Positions 8,787 to 18,029 of a DNA stretch of 64,000 nucleotides are shown here, piece after piece. The notes below the pieces were generated by a model that was not told where the DNA came from, searched no databases, and saw only the letters and a program-made list of their open reading frames with translations. Position numbers and translations under genes: made by a program. This DNA comes from Paraneptunicella aestuarii (GTDB lineage Bacteria > Pseudomonadota > Gammaproteobacteria > Enterobacterales > Alteromonadaceae), in NCBI RefSeq assembly GCF_019900845.1, contig NZ_CP074570.1, positions 310,001-374,000 on the forward strand, written 5' to 3'. Every line of letters begins with the position of its first letter. The stretch's first letter is position 1.

Positions 8787-8996
8787 AATTAAGTCTCTTA
8801 TGGTTAATGCTTTTTATTATTATTTTGCATAAGTATCCAAATCCTTAGAATTTATCCCCAAACTTATCCGTTTTATGGGTACTTTTAAGGGCTAATAGCT
8901 GATATTAAACAAATAATTGTCTGTTGCAAGCTTTTTGATCTCTATAATAAAAATCGATTTACTTTACGATGCTTAAGCATGGCACGCCAGAAATAG

Positions 8997-10193
8997 TTAT
9001 TCAGCTCTTAAGGCTACGAATGGCGGTAGTTGTGACGCCAAATATGCTGGCCTGACACCCGCTAACAATCCCACAACCGATGAAATTACCAGTGCCAGTG
9101 AAATACTATAAATACTAAATAGCATGGGAAGTTGAGGCATAACAAAGAAGGCGATGATTTGTAGCAATAACAGTAAGATAAGCCCCACTATGCCCCCGAG
9201 CAGCGCAAGCAATAAGGCTTCACCCAGGAATAGTTTAATAATCAGTACCTGATTCATACCCAAAGCACGCAGTAAGCCGATTTCGTTGCGGCGCTCACTT
9301 TGGGTGATGGTGAGCATGGTATAGATACCGATTGAACCCACCAGCAAGCTAATTGCACCAATTCCTAATCCAGCGATGCGTACAACATTTAAGATTGAAT
9401 CCAGGCTTTCCAGCATTTGATCTTGCGTGGTGATGGTAAAGTCTTCCGCACCGTGGCGTCGAACCATATGCTGTTTGATGCGCTCTGCTACCTGCTCGCT
9501 GGAGAAGTTATCGTGGTATTGAATATCCACTTCCATTAAGAATTCACGATTAAACAGCCTGAGAGCCTGCCCAGCAGGAATATAAGCCACTTCATCCAAA
9601 TCCATGCCCATAAATCGACCCTTTGGAGCCAGTACGCCTGCGACCATAAAGCGGCTGCCGCCTATGTGCATGTACTCGCCGATAGCTCGTTCATCATCGA
9701 AGAGAGCGTTTTTCAGTTTACTGCCTAACACCACATTGGCTCGTGAACGCAGAATGTCGTCGTTGGGGAGAAAGTGGCCTTGCATAATTTGCAGCTTCCA
9801 CACGCCAGCGCCTTCCGATGATACGCCGTAAATTTCAGTGGCTCGTGTTTTTCCCTTATAGCGAATTTCAGCCGTTCCCGCGACAACGGGAACAGTGGAT
9901 GTGATCTCGGGTAAGGCGCGAAGTGAAACGGTATCTTCCAGGCTTAAGCCTCGATTGGTGTTGAGAATACCGCTAATGCCAAAGGTTTCCGTTTTGCCCG
10001 GGTTAATGGCAATGATGTTACTGCCAAATTGGGTGAATTCCTGCATAACGAACTGACGCAGGCTATCGCCCATGGCGCCCAGAATGGTGACAGAGCTTAC
10101 TCCGATAGCAAAGCCCAATATGGTTAGAATGTTGCGTCCGGCTTTTGCCATTACCGCTGTTTTCACCCACTTTATTGCGTCAGGTGTTTTCAT
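8997..10193 (-). CDS. ABC transporter permease, MacB/FtsX type (second of pair)
   Basis: A 398-residue inner-membrane permease of the FtsX/MacB family. It has one N-terminal membrane helix near residues 15-40 (NILTILGFAIGVSSVTILGA), a periplasmic MacB_PCD domain of about 220 residues, and three C-terminal helices with the conserved ITQSERRNEIGLLRALGMN coupling loop. It lies one base after the preceding permease and ends the four-gene operon. Together with the paralogous permease, the ATPase and the HlyD-like adaptor it forms a MacAB-like exporter, used for peptides, lipids or toxic compounds rather than import. The two permeases probably form a heterodimer. The substrate cannot be read from the sequence. 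Confidence 0.88.
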   Translation of the reverse strand: MKTPDAIKWVKTAVMAKAGRNILTILGFAIGVSSVTILGAMGDSLRQFVMQEFTQFGSNIIAINPGKTETFGISGILNTNRGLSLEDTVSLRALPEITSTVPVVAGTAEIRYKGKTRATEIYGVSSEGAGVWKLQIMQGHFLPNDDILRSRANVVLGSKLKNALFDDERAIGEYMHIGGSRFMVAGVLAPKGRFMGMDLDEVAYIPAGQALRLFNREFLMEVDIQYHDNFSSEQVAERIKQHMVRRHGAEDFTITTQDQMLESLDSILNVVRIAGLGIGAISLLVGSIGIYTMLTITQSERRNEIGLLRALGMNQVLIIKLFLGEALLLALLGGIVGLILLLLLQIIAFFVMPQLPMLFSIYSISLALVISSVVGLLAGVRPAYLASQLPPFVALRAE

Positions 10194-10194
10194 A

Positions 10195-11412
10195 TTATCC
10201 TCTTAATACTTCTGCTGGAGGAACTGAACCTGCACGGCGCGCGGGTAACAAACTAAATAACATGCCCGTCACCAAGGCAATAGCGAGTGCTAACACATTA
10301 ATCCAGATGGGGGCTTGTAAAGGCAGGTAAGGGAAGAACTGGGTGACTAGCCAAAGCAATCCATGAGCTAACGCCAAGCCAACAATGCTGGCGAACAATA
10401 TCAGCAAGCCGGACTCAAGCAATATCATCCATTGAATGGTTTTGATGCTGGCGCCCATGGCTTTGAGCAATCCGATTTCTGGCCTGCGTCGTTGAACTGA
10501 AATCAGGCTAAGGTTCATGATTAATATCCCTGCCACTAGCAGACTGATACCTGCCAAAAAGCCGATAACGGCTGTCAGGGTCACGAGTATGCTGTTGAAG
10601 GCATCCATCATGGATTGCTGGGTAACAATGGTAATGTCTTCCTCGCCGTGGTGGCGGGATTTGATCAGTTCGTAGATTTGGTCAATGGCTTTATCTTGCG
10701 CTTCATCGCTTTGCGCACCCAGCGCCGTGAGCTGCACCAGAATGCGAAACAGACCCGGTGTGTTAAACATCATTTCAGCAGAGCGAACCGGGATCAGCAA
10801 CATATCACGCATGTCCAGACCGAGCGATTCTCCTCGCTCAGACAACACGCCAATTACCCGATAGCGATAATCTTCTACTGATATCATTTGCCCTAAGGGA
10901 TTCTCATTGCCAAATAATTCCCGGTACAACTTAATGCCGAGTACACAAACCGCTTCGCCTCGTTCGGCGCTATTGGCTGGCAGATTTTGCCCCATGGCTA
11001 GCGACAGGTTTCTGGTTTGAATGAAGGTATCGGTTGAACCAATGGTGATAACTTCCCTTGAACGAGCGCCATAACTGATGACGGCATTGCCAGCGATGAC
11101 AGGGGCAACATATTTCACGCCCGGCAAATGGGCGATATGGCTGGAATCTTCAATGGTGAGGTCGCGTGGCGATGTACCGTAAATGGGGGGGCCAGCGCCC
11201 GCAGTTTCTCGCTTGCCGGGAAAGATCACAATCAGGTTTGTACCTAGTGCATTGAACTCATTTTGTACGTATTGACGAGCTCCTTCGCCCAAGCCTGTTA
11301 ACAGGATCACCGAAGCTACACCGATAGCGATACAGGTTGTGAGCGCCACCGAACGCCAGCGATTGCGGATCAGAATTTGAGTGTTGTAGCGAATAATGTC
11401 TGATAACAACAT
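10195..11412 (-). CDS. ABC transporter permease, MacB/FtsX type (first of pair)
   Basis: A 405-residue paralogue of the downstream permease with the same architecture: N-terminal helix (residues 18-42), MacB_PCD periplasmic domain, and three C-terminal helices separated by the conserved VQRRRPEIGLLKAMGA loop. Its start lies six bases after the ATPase gene's stop, so the genes are cotranscribed and probably translationally coupled. Having two separate permease genes with a separate ATPase resembles two-permease export systems near HlyD adaptors, and differs from classic MacB, where ATPase and permease are fused. Confidence 0.88.
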   Translation of the reverse strand: MLLSDIIRYNTQILIRNRWRSVALTTCIAIGVASVILLTGLGEGARQYVQNEFNALGTNLIVIFPGKRETAGAGPPIYGTSPRDLTIEDSSHIAHLPGVKYVAPVIAGNAVISYGARSREVITIGSTDTFIQTRNLSLAMGQNLPANSAERGEAVCVLGIKLYRELFGNENPLGQMISVEDYRYRVIGVLSERGESLGLDMRDMLLIPVRSAEMMFNTPGLFRILVQLTALGAQSDEAQDKAIDQIYELIKSRHHGEEDITIVTQQSMMDAFNSILVTLTAVIGFLAGISLLVAGILIMNLSLISVQRRRPEIGLLKAMGASIKTIQWMILLESGLLILFASIVGLALAHGLLWLVTQFFPYLPLQAPIWINVLALAIALVTGMLFSLLPARRAGSVPPAEVLRG

Positions 11413-11418
11413 AACGAG

Positions 11419-12138
11419 TTAAAACCCTGGCATGAATTCATCGTCAAAATTATCGCTGGTATGATCGCCCGGTGTTTTTTCACTTAGCATACCGTCTACC
11501 ATGATGCAGCGACGATGAGCGCGTTTACCTAATGCCAAATCGTGAGTGACGATAACGATGGTCAGTCCTTTCTTATTTAACGACTCCAGCAAATGCACTA
11601 TGTCTTTGCCTGAGGCCTGATCCAGGTTTCCAGTGGGTTCATCCGCCAGAATCAGCGTAGGTTCCATCACAATAGCGCGGGCGATGGCAACGCGCTGTAA
11701 TTGCCCGCCAGACATTTGTGTCGGTTTGTGTTCTGCGCGATCGCTAAGCCCTACCTGTTCCAGCACCTTACGCACTTTTTCTTTACGTTGAGCTGGCGGC
11801 TGTTCATCAAGAATGAGGGGGAGTTCAATGTTTTCCGCTGCTGTGAGCCGATCGATAAGTTGAAAGGACTGGAAAATAAAGCCAATATTCTCGCCTCTAA
11901 TTTTGGCTCTGGCTTCTTCATCAAGCTGTTCGGTTTTGACGTTATCAAGCTCGTAGCTGCCAGTGTCAAAAATGTCGAGTAAGCCGAGCATATTCAGCAG
12001 TGTTGACTTGCCTGAACCCGAAGGCCCCATAATGCTGATGTAGTCGCCTTTCTCGATTTCCAGACAAACATCATTGAGTACACGCAATTTCTCAGCGCCC
12101 GTTTGGTACCACTTGTTGAGGTTGGTCAGGCGGATCAT
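11419..12138 (-). CDS. ABC transporter ATP-binding protein, MacB/LolD class
   Basis: The 239-residue ATPase that powers the two permeases. It shows Walker [10 protein letters not shown] near residue 39, Q-loop [20 protein letters not shown], signature [15 protein letters not shown], Walker [13 protein letters not shown] and the H-loop histidine in VTHD. These are the signatures of the LolD/MacB/FtsE group, which drives mechanotransmission rather than transport through the membrane. Its ATG overlaps the adaptor gene's stop by four bases (ATGA), a sign of translational coupling. Confidence 0.93.
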   Translation of the reverse strand: MIRLTNLNKWYQTGAEKLRVLNDVCLEIEKGDYISIMGPSGSGKSTLLNMLGLLDIFDTGSYELDNVKTEQLDEEARAKIRGENIGFIFQSFQLIDRLTAAENIELPLILDEQPPAQRKEKVRKVLEQVGLSDRAEHKPTQMSGGQLQRVAIARAIVMEPTLILADEPTGNLDQASGKDIVHLLESLNKKGLTIVIVTHDLALGKRAHRRCIMVDGMLSEKTPGDHTSDNFDDEFMPGF

Positions 12139-13253
12139 TGAATGACTACCTTGATACCGTCAACTAAACCAGATTGAGTGGTTGAAGTAACGACTTGATC
12201 GCCCTGCTTCAACCCCGATTTTACTTCTGTGTAGCGCCAATTCGACAATCCGGCTTCGATGGTTTTGAGTTGCAAAGTGCCATTGTTAACGACATACACT
12301 TTGTTTTCATCGAACACGGCTTCTGTTGGCACTCTTAGCGTGTTTTCCTGTTGGCTAATAATCACTTCCATGTCGGCACTGTAGCCGACAAGCAATGGGA
12401 AGGCTTCGCTATTCGTGATGTTGGCTTCAACTTCAACAGTGCGCGCTTGTTTTTCTAACGCGTAAACATAAGGCGCGATACGGCGAACGGTGCCGGGGAA
12501 ATCTTGATCGCGATAGGCATCAATGGTCACTTTCACTGTTTGTCCTACCTGTAAACGCCCGGCATCCACTTCGTCCATTGGCGCGCTAATGTAGAAACAA
12601 TCGGCGTTGATCAAGTCGATTAATGGAAGCGTTGCGATACCGGGAGGTGAAGGGGTTGCGAACTCACCAACCTCGCCATTCACCTCAGCCACAATACCGT
12701 CGAAAGGGGCATATAAAGTGGATTTTGCTAAGGTGGCTTCTTGCATTTTCAAATTTGCCAGGCTTTGTTCGACTTGCGCTTGAGATGCTGCGCATGAAGC
12801 GGCACTAGCTCTGTATTTGGCTTCGGCTAAATCAATTTGTTCTTCGGTCGACAGCTTTTGCGCCACCAATTTGCGCACACGTTCATATTCGTGTTTGTCT
12901 GAGTCGGCAATAACGCAATAACGCTGTTGTTCCAGTTTGGCTGCGGTAATAAGTGCGTTGGCCTGCTCTATGCTGGCTTTGATATCGTCATTGGATAATT
13001 GCAGTAGTAGCTGACCTGTCGTAACCCGGTCGCCTTCGGTGACATTGATTTGAGATATTTGGCCGCCCAAGGGCAAAGACAAATTACTGCGGCGACAGGC
13101 TTTAACTGAGCCGGAGCGAGTATTGGCAACCGTCTCTGCTACAGTACCTTGTTCAACTTTTGCCGTGCTTACCTGGATAGGGTCTGAAAGATTTAGAAAC
13201 CAAACAAGGGCGATAACGATGACGACGCCAACTAACGCTATCCATTTATTCAT
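12135..13253 (-). CDS. HlyD/MacA-family periplasmic adaptor
   Basis: A 372-residue membrane-fusion protein linking the inner-membrane ABC complex to an outer-membrane channel. One N-terminal membrane anchor (residues 3-22), a lipoyl/biotinyl half-motif near 60-90 (LPLGGQISQINVTEGDRVT), an alpha-hairpin at about 95-180, a second lipoyl half (LYAPFDGIVAEVNGEVGEFA) and beta-barrel plus membrane-proximal domains are visible. It is the first gene of the four-gene export operon. No TolC-like gene is adjacent; the one at 36 kb belongs to the metal pump, so this exporter probably uses a TolC encoded elsewhere. Confidence 0.9.
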   Translation of the reverse strand: MNKWIALVGVVIVIALVWFLNLSDPIQVSTAKVEQGTVAETVANTRSGSVKACRRSNLSLPLGGQISQINVTEGDRVTTGQLLLQLSNDDIKASIEQANALITAAKLEQQRYCVIADSDKHEYERVRKLVAQKLSTEEQIDLAEAKYRASAASCAASQAQVEQSLANLKMQEATLAKSTLYAPFDGIVAEVNGEVGEFATPSPPGIATLPLIDLINADCFYISAPMDEVDAGRLQVGQTVKVTIDAYRDQDFPGTVRRIAPYVYALEKQARTVEVEANITNSEAFPLLVGYSADMEVIISQQENTLRVPTEAVFDENKVYVVNNGTLQLKTIEAGLSNWRYTEVKSGLKQGDQVVTSTTQSGLVDGIKVVIQ

Positions 13254-13685
13254 TATACTTACTCCAAGAAATCCTGAGGGTTATTCGAAGCTTCTAAAGC
13301 TGGAATATGAGAATCTTTACCTATAACAACGGGTTAACTGTTTTTATCACCACGTCTTATCCCGAGTTGGGGTTATAATAGCGATAACTTAATATAGCTT
13401 AATAAAACCGAGAATATAGTAATGGCTAACCATGACGGTAATGTTTATCAAATTGTTACTTTTATTCATGAACGGGAAAAAAGCTTAGTTTCCGCGAGTT
13501 TTAGAGGCAGTTTATTGATATTTAAAATACGGTTTTTGCGATAAGTCAAAAATACTGGGGTCAGTTACATTTTTTATTCAAATAGAGTTAATTCTGTAAT
13601 TTAGTTACAAAATGGGGTAGATTCCTAGGTTCTTTTGGCAAAAAACAGTTTGGTTTTGTAATTAATTTAGATTGTTGGAGTAAGC
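13254..13685. other. 432-bp divergent intergenic region before ppc
   Basis: No convincing gene. It must carry the promoters of the export operon (minus) and of ppc (plus). A 40-codon ATG frame at 13421 lacks a ribosome site. At 13553-13575 the sequence ACTGGGGTCAGTTACATTTT resembles the leader often found beside REP-associated (Y1/IS200-like) transposases, but no transposase is present. GGAG at 13677-13680 is the ppc ribosome site. Confidence 0.5.
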
Positions 13686-16307
13686 ATGTCGGTAAAACTG
13701 GATAGAAAACTCAAGGATACCGTACGCAATTTAGGTGCAACGTTGGGAGAAACTATCAAGGCGCAATTAGGTGAGTCTTGGTTGCAACGTATCGAGGATG
13801 TGCGCATTTCTGGTCGCCAGTCATTCAATGGTGAAGATGATGCAACCCTGCATTTAAAGACCTTGTTCAAAGAATTAGATGATGAACAGTTGCTGGTGGT
13901 TGCTCGTGCGTTTACCCAATTTTTGAATTTAGCCAATATCGCTGAGCAGGAATTTAACAGTAGCCGTCCTAATGACTCAGAACTGGAAAAACTGTTTTCA
14001 AAATTAAATGAGCACAACATTAGTGCTCATTCTTTCGAACAGGCGCTAGAACAGCTTGATATTGATTTGGTACTAACGGCTCACCCGACAGAAGTGTCGC
14101 GCCGTACCTTTATTCACAAATATGGTGAATTAACTCACTGCCTAACCGAATTGAACAATAACGGGATCGAAGAGCAAAGCCGAGAAGTATTGCGTAGCCG
14201 CATTGCTGATTTGATAAGCCAGGCGTGGCATACCGAAGAGATCCGCTCAACTCGTCCAACGCCGGTAGATGAAGCTCAGTGGGGTTTTGCCGTTATTGAG
14301 AACTCCCTGTGGGAAGCTGTTCCGCAGTTTATTCGCAAGTTAGATCAGAAGATCGTTAAAAAATACAATCAGCATTTACCGTTAAACGCCTCCCCGGTTC
14401 ATTTCAGTTCCTGGATGGGCGGGGATCGTGACGGTAACCCCTATGTGACAGCCAAAGTCACAGAACGCGTACTGCTACTGGCTCGTAAGCGTGCTGCTCG
14501 TTTGTTTATGCAAGATATCGACAAGCTGCAAGTTGAACTTTCCATGCATAAGTGCGACGAGCGACTAGCCCAAATGTCGGGCGGCGCTACAGAGCCTTAT
14601 CGCGCAGTGTTACAGCCACTTTATTACCGCTTTAAAGATACTCATGACGGCATTACCGATTACCTGGATGGTAAACCGGTTGATAAAAGCCGTTGGGTCA
14701 ATACAGAAGAAGAATTAATTGAACCTTTGACGGTTTGTTACCACTCGCTAGTGAACTGTGGCATGTCGGTTATTGCCAATAGCCAGTTGCTGGATACGAT
14801 TCGCCGAGCCCACTGCTTTGGGATTCATTTACTGCGTTTGGATATTCGTCAGGACTCTGAGCGCCATGCCAATGTATTCAGTGAACTCACCCGATATTTG
14901 GGGTTAGGGGATTACTCTCAATGGAGCGAAGAAGACAAGCAAGCGTTTTTGCTGCGTGAACTGAGCTCTAAACGTCCTTTGTTGCCCAACAAATGGAATC
15001 CTTCAGACGAGGTGCGAGAGGTTTTGGATACCTGTCGGGTGGTTGCTGACAACAGCGCATCGGGATTTGGTATTTATATCATTTCAATGGCAAGCCAACC
15101 ATCTGACGTGCTCGCGGTCAAGTTGTTACTGCGCGAAGCGGGTATTACCTGGCCTATGCCTGTGGCACCTTTGTTTGAAACTCTGGACGACTTGAATAAT
15201 GCCAGTCAGGTCATGCGAGATCTGTTTGAAATTGATTGGTATCGAGGTTATATCAGCGGTAAACAATACGTCATGATTGGTTACTCTGATTCAGCTAAAG
15301 ATGCCGGTGCGTTAGCAGCTGGCTGGGCGCAATATGAATCGCAAGAAGCGCTGGTGGCGTTGTCAGACGAATTTAAAGTTAATTTAACGCTGTTTCATGG
15401 GCGAGGCGGTACGATTGGTCGTGGTGGATTACCCGCTCATGGCGCGATTTTATCTCAGCCTCCGGGCTCGCTTAAAGGGGGCTTCCGAGTCACCGAACAA
15501 GGTGAGACCATTCGCTACAAATTCGGGATGCCTCGATTAGCCGAGCGTAGCTTGAACCTGTATGCCAGTGCCATTTTGGAGGCGATGTTATTACCGCCGC
15601 CGAAGCCGCAAGATGACTGGCGCGAAGCGATTAAATCCATGGCTGCGGATGGGCGTGATAATTACCGCAATATCGTGCGCCATAATGAAACTTTCGTGCC
15701 CTATTTTCGTGTGGCTACGCCAGAACAAGAATTGGGTAAATTGCCATTGGGTAGCCGTCCTGCGAAGCGTAAACCCACTGGTGGAATTGAGAGTTTGCGT
15801 GCTATTCCGTGGATCTTTGCCTGGGCTCAAACCCGTATGGTATTGCCTTCCTGGTTAGGGGTGATGAAAGCCGTACAAAAGGCGCTGGATGAAGGTAAAG
15901 GGGAATTGATTGAAGACATGCTGCAACATTGGCCTTTCTTCCGCTCTCGTTTATCTATGTTAGACATGGTGTTCTGCAAAGCCGATGCGCGCATTGGTGC
16001 CGAATATGACAAGCGATTAGTGCCTGACGAGCTACGTCATTTTGGTGAACTGCTACGAGACGAGTTGCAAAGTAGTATTGATTTGCTCCTGACACTGCTT
16101 AAGCAGGAGCATGTAATGGAAAGCGACGAGCAAGGTTATGATTCAATGCAGATCCGGGCTGGTTATATGCAACCATTGCACTTCTTGCAAATTGAACTCT
16201 TGCATCGTATTCGTCAGTTAGCTGATTCTTCTGAAAATCCAACACTGGAGCGAGCCATGATGGTCACTATTACAGGGATCGCTGTTGGAATGAGGAATAC
16301 TGGCTAA
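13686..16307 (+). CDS. ppc: Phosphoenolpyruvate carboxylase
   Basis: Converts phosphoenolpyruvate and bicarbonate to oxaloacetate, refilling the TCA cycle. At 873 residues it has the normal bacterial length. All key motifs are present: VLTAHPTEVSRR with the catalytic histidine near residue 137, the loop GGDRDGNPYVT near 240, GYSDSAKDAG near 535 and FHGRGGTIGRGG near 575 with the essential arginine, and the C-terminus MRNTG required for the tetramer and allosteric aspartate inhibition. It starts with ATG five bases after GGAG. It is a single-gene unit, flanked by a divergent export operon and a convergent small regulator gene whose stop lies three bases beyond the ppc stop. Confidence 0.98.
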   Translation: MSVKLDRKLKDTVRNLGATLGETIKAQLGESWLQRIEDVRISGRQSFNGEDDATLHLKTLFKELDDEQLLVVARAFTQFLNLANIAEQEFNSSRPNDSELEKLFSKLNEHNISAHSFEQALEQLDIDLVLTAHPTEVSRRTFIHKYGELTHCLTELNNNGIEEQSREVLRSRIADLISQAWHTEEIRSTRPTPVDEAQWGFAVIENSLWEAVPQFIRKLDQKIVKKYNQHLPLNASPVHFSSWMGGDRDGNPYVTAKVTERVLLLARKRAARLFMQDIDKLQVELSMHKCDERLAQMSGGATEPYRAVLQPLYYRFKDTHDGITDYLDGKPVDKSRWVNTEEELIEPLTVCYHSLVNCGMSVIANSQLLDTIRRAHCFGIHLLRLDIRQDSERHANVFSELTRYLGLGDYSQWSEEDKQAFLLRELSSKRPLLPNKWNPSDEVREVLDTCRVVADNSASGFGIYIISMASQPSDVLAVKLLLREAGITWPMPVAPLFETLDDLNNASQVMRDLFEIDWYRGYISGKQYVMIGYSDSAKDAGALAAGWAQYESQEALVALSDEFKVNLTLFHGRGGTIGRGGLPAHGAILSQPPGSLKGGFRVTEQGETIRYKFGMPRLAERSLNLYASAILEAMLLPPPKPQDDWREAIKSMAADGRDNYRNIVRHNETFVPYFRVATPEQELGKLPLGSRPAKRKPTGGIESLRAIPWIFAWAQTRMVLPSWLGVMKAVQKALDEGKGELIEDMLQHWPFFRSRLSMLDMVFCKADARIGAEYDKRLVPDELRHFGELLRDELQSSIDLLLTLLKQEHVMESDEQGYDSMQIRAGYMQPLHFLQIELLHRIRQLADSSENPTLERAMMVTITGIAVGMRNTG

Positions 16308-16310
16308 TTG

Positions 16311-16481
16311 TTAATCCTTTATAAATAGCTGCATGACGTAGCTCGGAGATAATCCAAGCTTTTGGGTAAGCGCAATCGCCTCTGTTTCAGTAATGGTTTT
16401 GTTATTGCCCAAAAGCATTTTAAGCTTTTCTTTTTTTACACCAGTAGCACGAATGAAGTTGTTAACTGTGATGATGTGCAT
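16311..16481 (-). CDS. Small HTH-like protein (56 aa)
   Basis: A short minus-strand frame of 56 codons from the ATG at 16481 to TAA at 16311. The product, MHIITVNNFIRATGVKKEKL and so on, has the pattern of a Cro/XRE helix-turn-helix (ETEAIALTQKLGLSPSYVMQ at about residues 32-51). It begins ten bases after the stop of the next HTH gene on the same strand, so the two probably form an operon. No strong Shine-Dalgarno is seen; GAG lies about ten bases upstream. Function is unknown: it may be a partner or modulator of the neighbouring regulators. Confidence 0.55.
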   Translation of the reverse strand: MHIITVNNFIRATGVKKEKLKMLLGNNKTITETEAIALTQKLGLSPSYVMQLFIKD

Positions 16482-16491
16482 GATCTTTTAC

Positions 16492-16728
16492 TCAAATTTC
16501 TTTTATGCTGACTAACTCGATTAATTCTTCCATTGCCCCATAATGCAGCGCTAAAGCAATGGCTTGATTGTGGGTCGGATTACTACGATTACTTTCCCAG
16601 TTCATGATAGTTTTACGGCTTCTAACGTTGGCTATTCTTGCGGCCTCAAACAAGGTGTATCTTGCTTTAAGTCGCCATTCACGCAGCGTTTCGCCAGAGA
16701 TTTCACCAGTAGTAATATTGCTGTACAT
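16492..16728 (-). CDS. XRE-family transcriptional regulator (78 aa)
   Basis: A small HTH protein. The domain LREWRLKARYTLFEAARIAN followed by SRKTIMNWESNRSNPTHNQA is a clear XRE helix-turn-helix covering most of the chain. The start chosen (MYSNITTGEISGE) has GGAAAC eight bases upstream; longer readings from 16743 or 16800 are open but lack ribosome sites. It is divergent from the 99-residue protein at 16854 and upstream of the 56-residue HTH gene. The arrangement resembles a small phage- or plasmid-type switch, although no phage or mobile genes are adjacent. Confidence 0.75.
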   Translation of the reverse strand: MYSNITTGEISGETLREWRLKARYTLFEAARIANVRSRKTIMNWESNRSNPTHNQAIALALHYGAMEELIELVSIKEI

Positions 16729-16853
16729 AATTGAGTTTCCCATATGTGTAATTAAAAACTCATTTAAATGTAGTGCATTAAAAACTATGCCGCAAATCAA
16801 AAATGAGTATACTTTTAATTTTGTTGAGTTTGTTGTTCAATAAAGAGGAATTC
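16729..16853. promoter_or_regulatory. Divergent operator/promoter region of the HTH cluster
   Basis: A 125-bp A/T-rich region between the divergent regulator genes. ACTCATTT (16758-16765) is the exact inverse of AAATGAGT (16801-16808), and ATTAAAAACT occurs twice in direct orientation (16751-16760 and 16778-16787). Repeated half-sites between divergent genes, one of which is an XRE regulator, are what an autoregulated switch would show. AGAGGAA at 16844-16850 is the ribosome site of the rightward gene. Confidence 0.45.
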
Positions 16854-17153
16854 ATGTCTTATATAAAAATTGACGGTTCTGAACTGTTAAGAAATAGAGT
16901 AAAGCACTTAATTAATTGTGATTATGGGACGGTGAGCGATTTATACGTGCATTTGTATGGCGATAGGCCAGATAAGAGTAAGTTGCAAACCTTTCGCAAT
17001 TATCTCAATAGGGGAAAAATAAGTGCGGACTTTTTAAGTTTGTTAGCACTTAGAACTCGAATCGGTTTTGTTACACTGGAACAGCTTTTTGATCCAGAAT
17101 TAAGCAACGAAGAACTCTTCGCCAAGAAACGAGCTAAGGTAACTGCGGGGTAA
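16854..17153 (+). CDS. Conserved-looking small protein of unknown function (99 aa)
   Basis: A 99-residue basic protein starting MSYIKIDGSELLRNRVKHLI at an ATG four bases after AGAGGAA, the best ribosome site in this cluster. I do not recognise the family. The predicted secondary structure is mostly helical, and TVSDLYVHLYGDRPDKSKLQ followed by TFRNYLNRGKIS could form an HTH, with FLSLLALRTRIGFVTLEQLF after it, so it may bind DNA. It is divergent from the XRE regulator, and its stop falls in a hairpin shared with the convergent membrane-protein gene. Confidence 0.6.
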   Translation: MSYIKIDGSELLRNRVKHLINCDYGTVSDLYVHLYGDRPDKSKLQTFRNYLNRGKISADFLSLLALRTRIGFVTLEQLFDPELSNEELFAKKRAKVTAG

Positions 17154-17172
17154 GCTGCTTACAAGCTACCCC
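17147..17172. terminator. Hairpin overlapping two convergent stop codons
   Basis: GGGGTAAGCT and AGCTACCCC pair with one bulged A around a 7-base loop. The stem contains the TAA of the rightward gene and the TAG of the leftward gene. It probably terminates both transcripts, though the T-run is weak. Confidence 0.5.
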
Positions 17173-17915
17173 TGATTATCCGTAATCCATTCCCTGTTAT
17201 TTGACTGCACATTTTTGAGTCTTGCCTGCTTTATTACATGATTGATCAAGGTTAAGGCGCAGCGAGTGTATTGTTTGTTAACGCCATTCTCGTCGAAATC
17301 GAATAGTAGTATTGCCGCAGCTTCAAGGTGTTTAATCGAGTCTTTCTTAACGATGCCATCAGGCATCCTGTTGACATGATATTCGACGGAATTAAACAGT
17401 TCAGTTATATCTTCGAATGACAGCACTTGAACCACTGCCTTTGCTGGTAACAACAGAGCGATGGCTACAAAAATATGGCTAGCTACAGCACTGGCTTGTC
17501 GAATTTGCCATTGAGTCAAAGAAATGGGTGCGTTAGAGGGCAAGGCAGAGTTTCCTTCCAGGGGAATGAATGCATGATCGATAAAAATGATCGCTGCTAT
17601 CAAGGCTTCGAAGCTGAGAGAAAAAATCGCAACTATCAAAGCCATATCTGGGTTTCTATTGTTAATCAGATAGAGTCCAATCGCCATTATAATGGGAGGG
17701 ATTGCCAGATAGATGTAGTCTGAAAAGCGGCTCTCCTGTTCCAGCCATCCTATATCCTGATAAGTGAAAACCAGAAGAGTGACAGTCTGTATCGCTAATA
17801 CATAACTTGCTGAGAAAAATAATAATCGATGCTCCCTGGCATGGTTAAACAAGGCCGCAGCGATGAGCACGATAAACCATGCATGATAAATAAAGGTAAT
17901 GGTTGAAGTTGTCAT
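17166..17915 (-). CDS. Uncharacterised membrane protein (249 aa)
   Basis: A predicted inner-membrane protein with about five hydrophobic helices in the first 165 residues (FIYHAWFIVLIAAALF, LFFSASYVLAIQTVTLLVF, YLAIPPIIMAIGLYLI, MALIVAIFSLSFEALIAAII, and AVASHIFVAIALLLPA) and a soluble C-terminal tail of about 80 residues. I do not recognise the family. The gene is monocistronic and convergent with the small regulator cluster; a 10-bp dyad lies in its upstream region. The start at 17915 is the first ATG before the first helix. Confidence 0.65.
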   Translation of the reverse strand: MTTSTITFIYHAWFIVLIAAALFNHAREHRLLFFSASYVLAIQTVTLLVFTYQDIGWLEQESRFSDYIYLAIPPIIMAIGLYLINNRNPDMALIVAIFSLSFEALIAAIIFIDHAFIPLEGNSALPSNAPISLTQWQIRQASAVASHIFVAIALLLPAKAVVQVLSFEDITELFNSVEYHVNRMPDGIVKKDSIKHLEAAAILLFDFDENGVNKQYTRCALTLINHVIKQARLKNVQSNNREWITDNQG

Positions 17916-18029
17916 AGTTGATTCAAGGGTTCATTTTCCTATCCAATACGAGAGCCTCGATTTAATTCCTCACCGAAACGCGAAAACTATTGTTTAGATT
18001 GAAGTATTTCGAGTTTTTGAGCTCTTCCC

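Noticed and set aside
8787..8996. higB toxin upstream of the HigA-type gene
   Set aside because: No frame of suitable length or HigB-like sequence could be read on the minus strand in these 210 bases.
13421..13543. 40-codon ATG frame between the export operon and ppc
   Set aside because: No ribosome site, no recognisable features, and it lies in the ppc promoter region.
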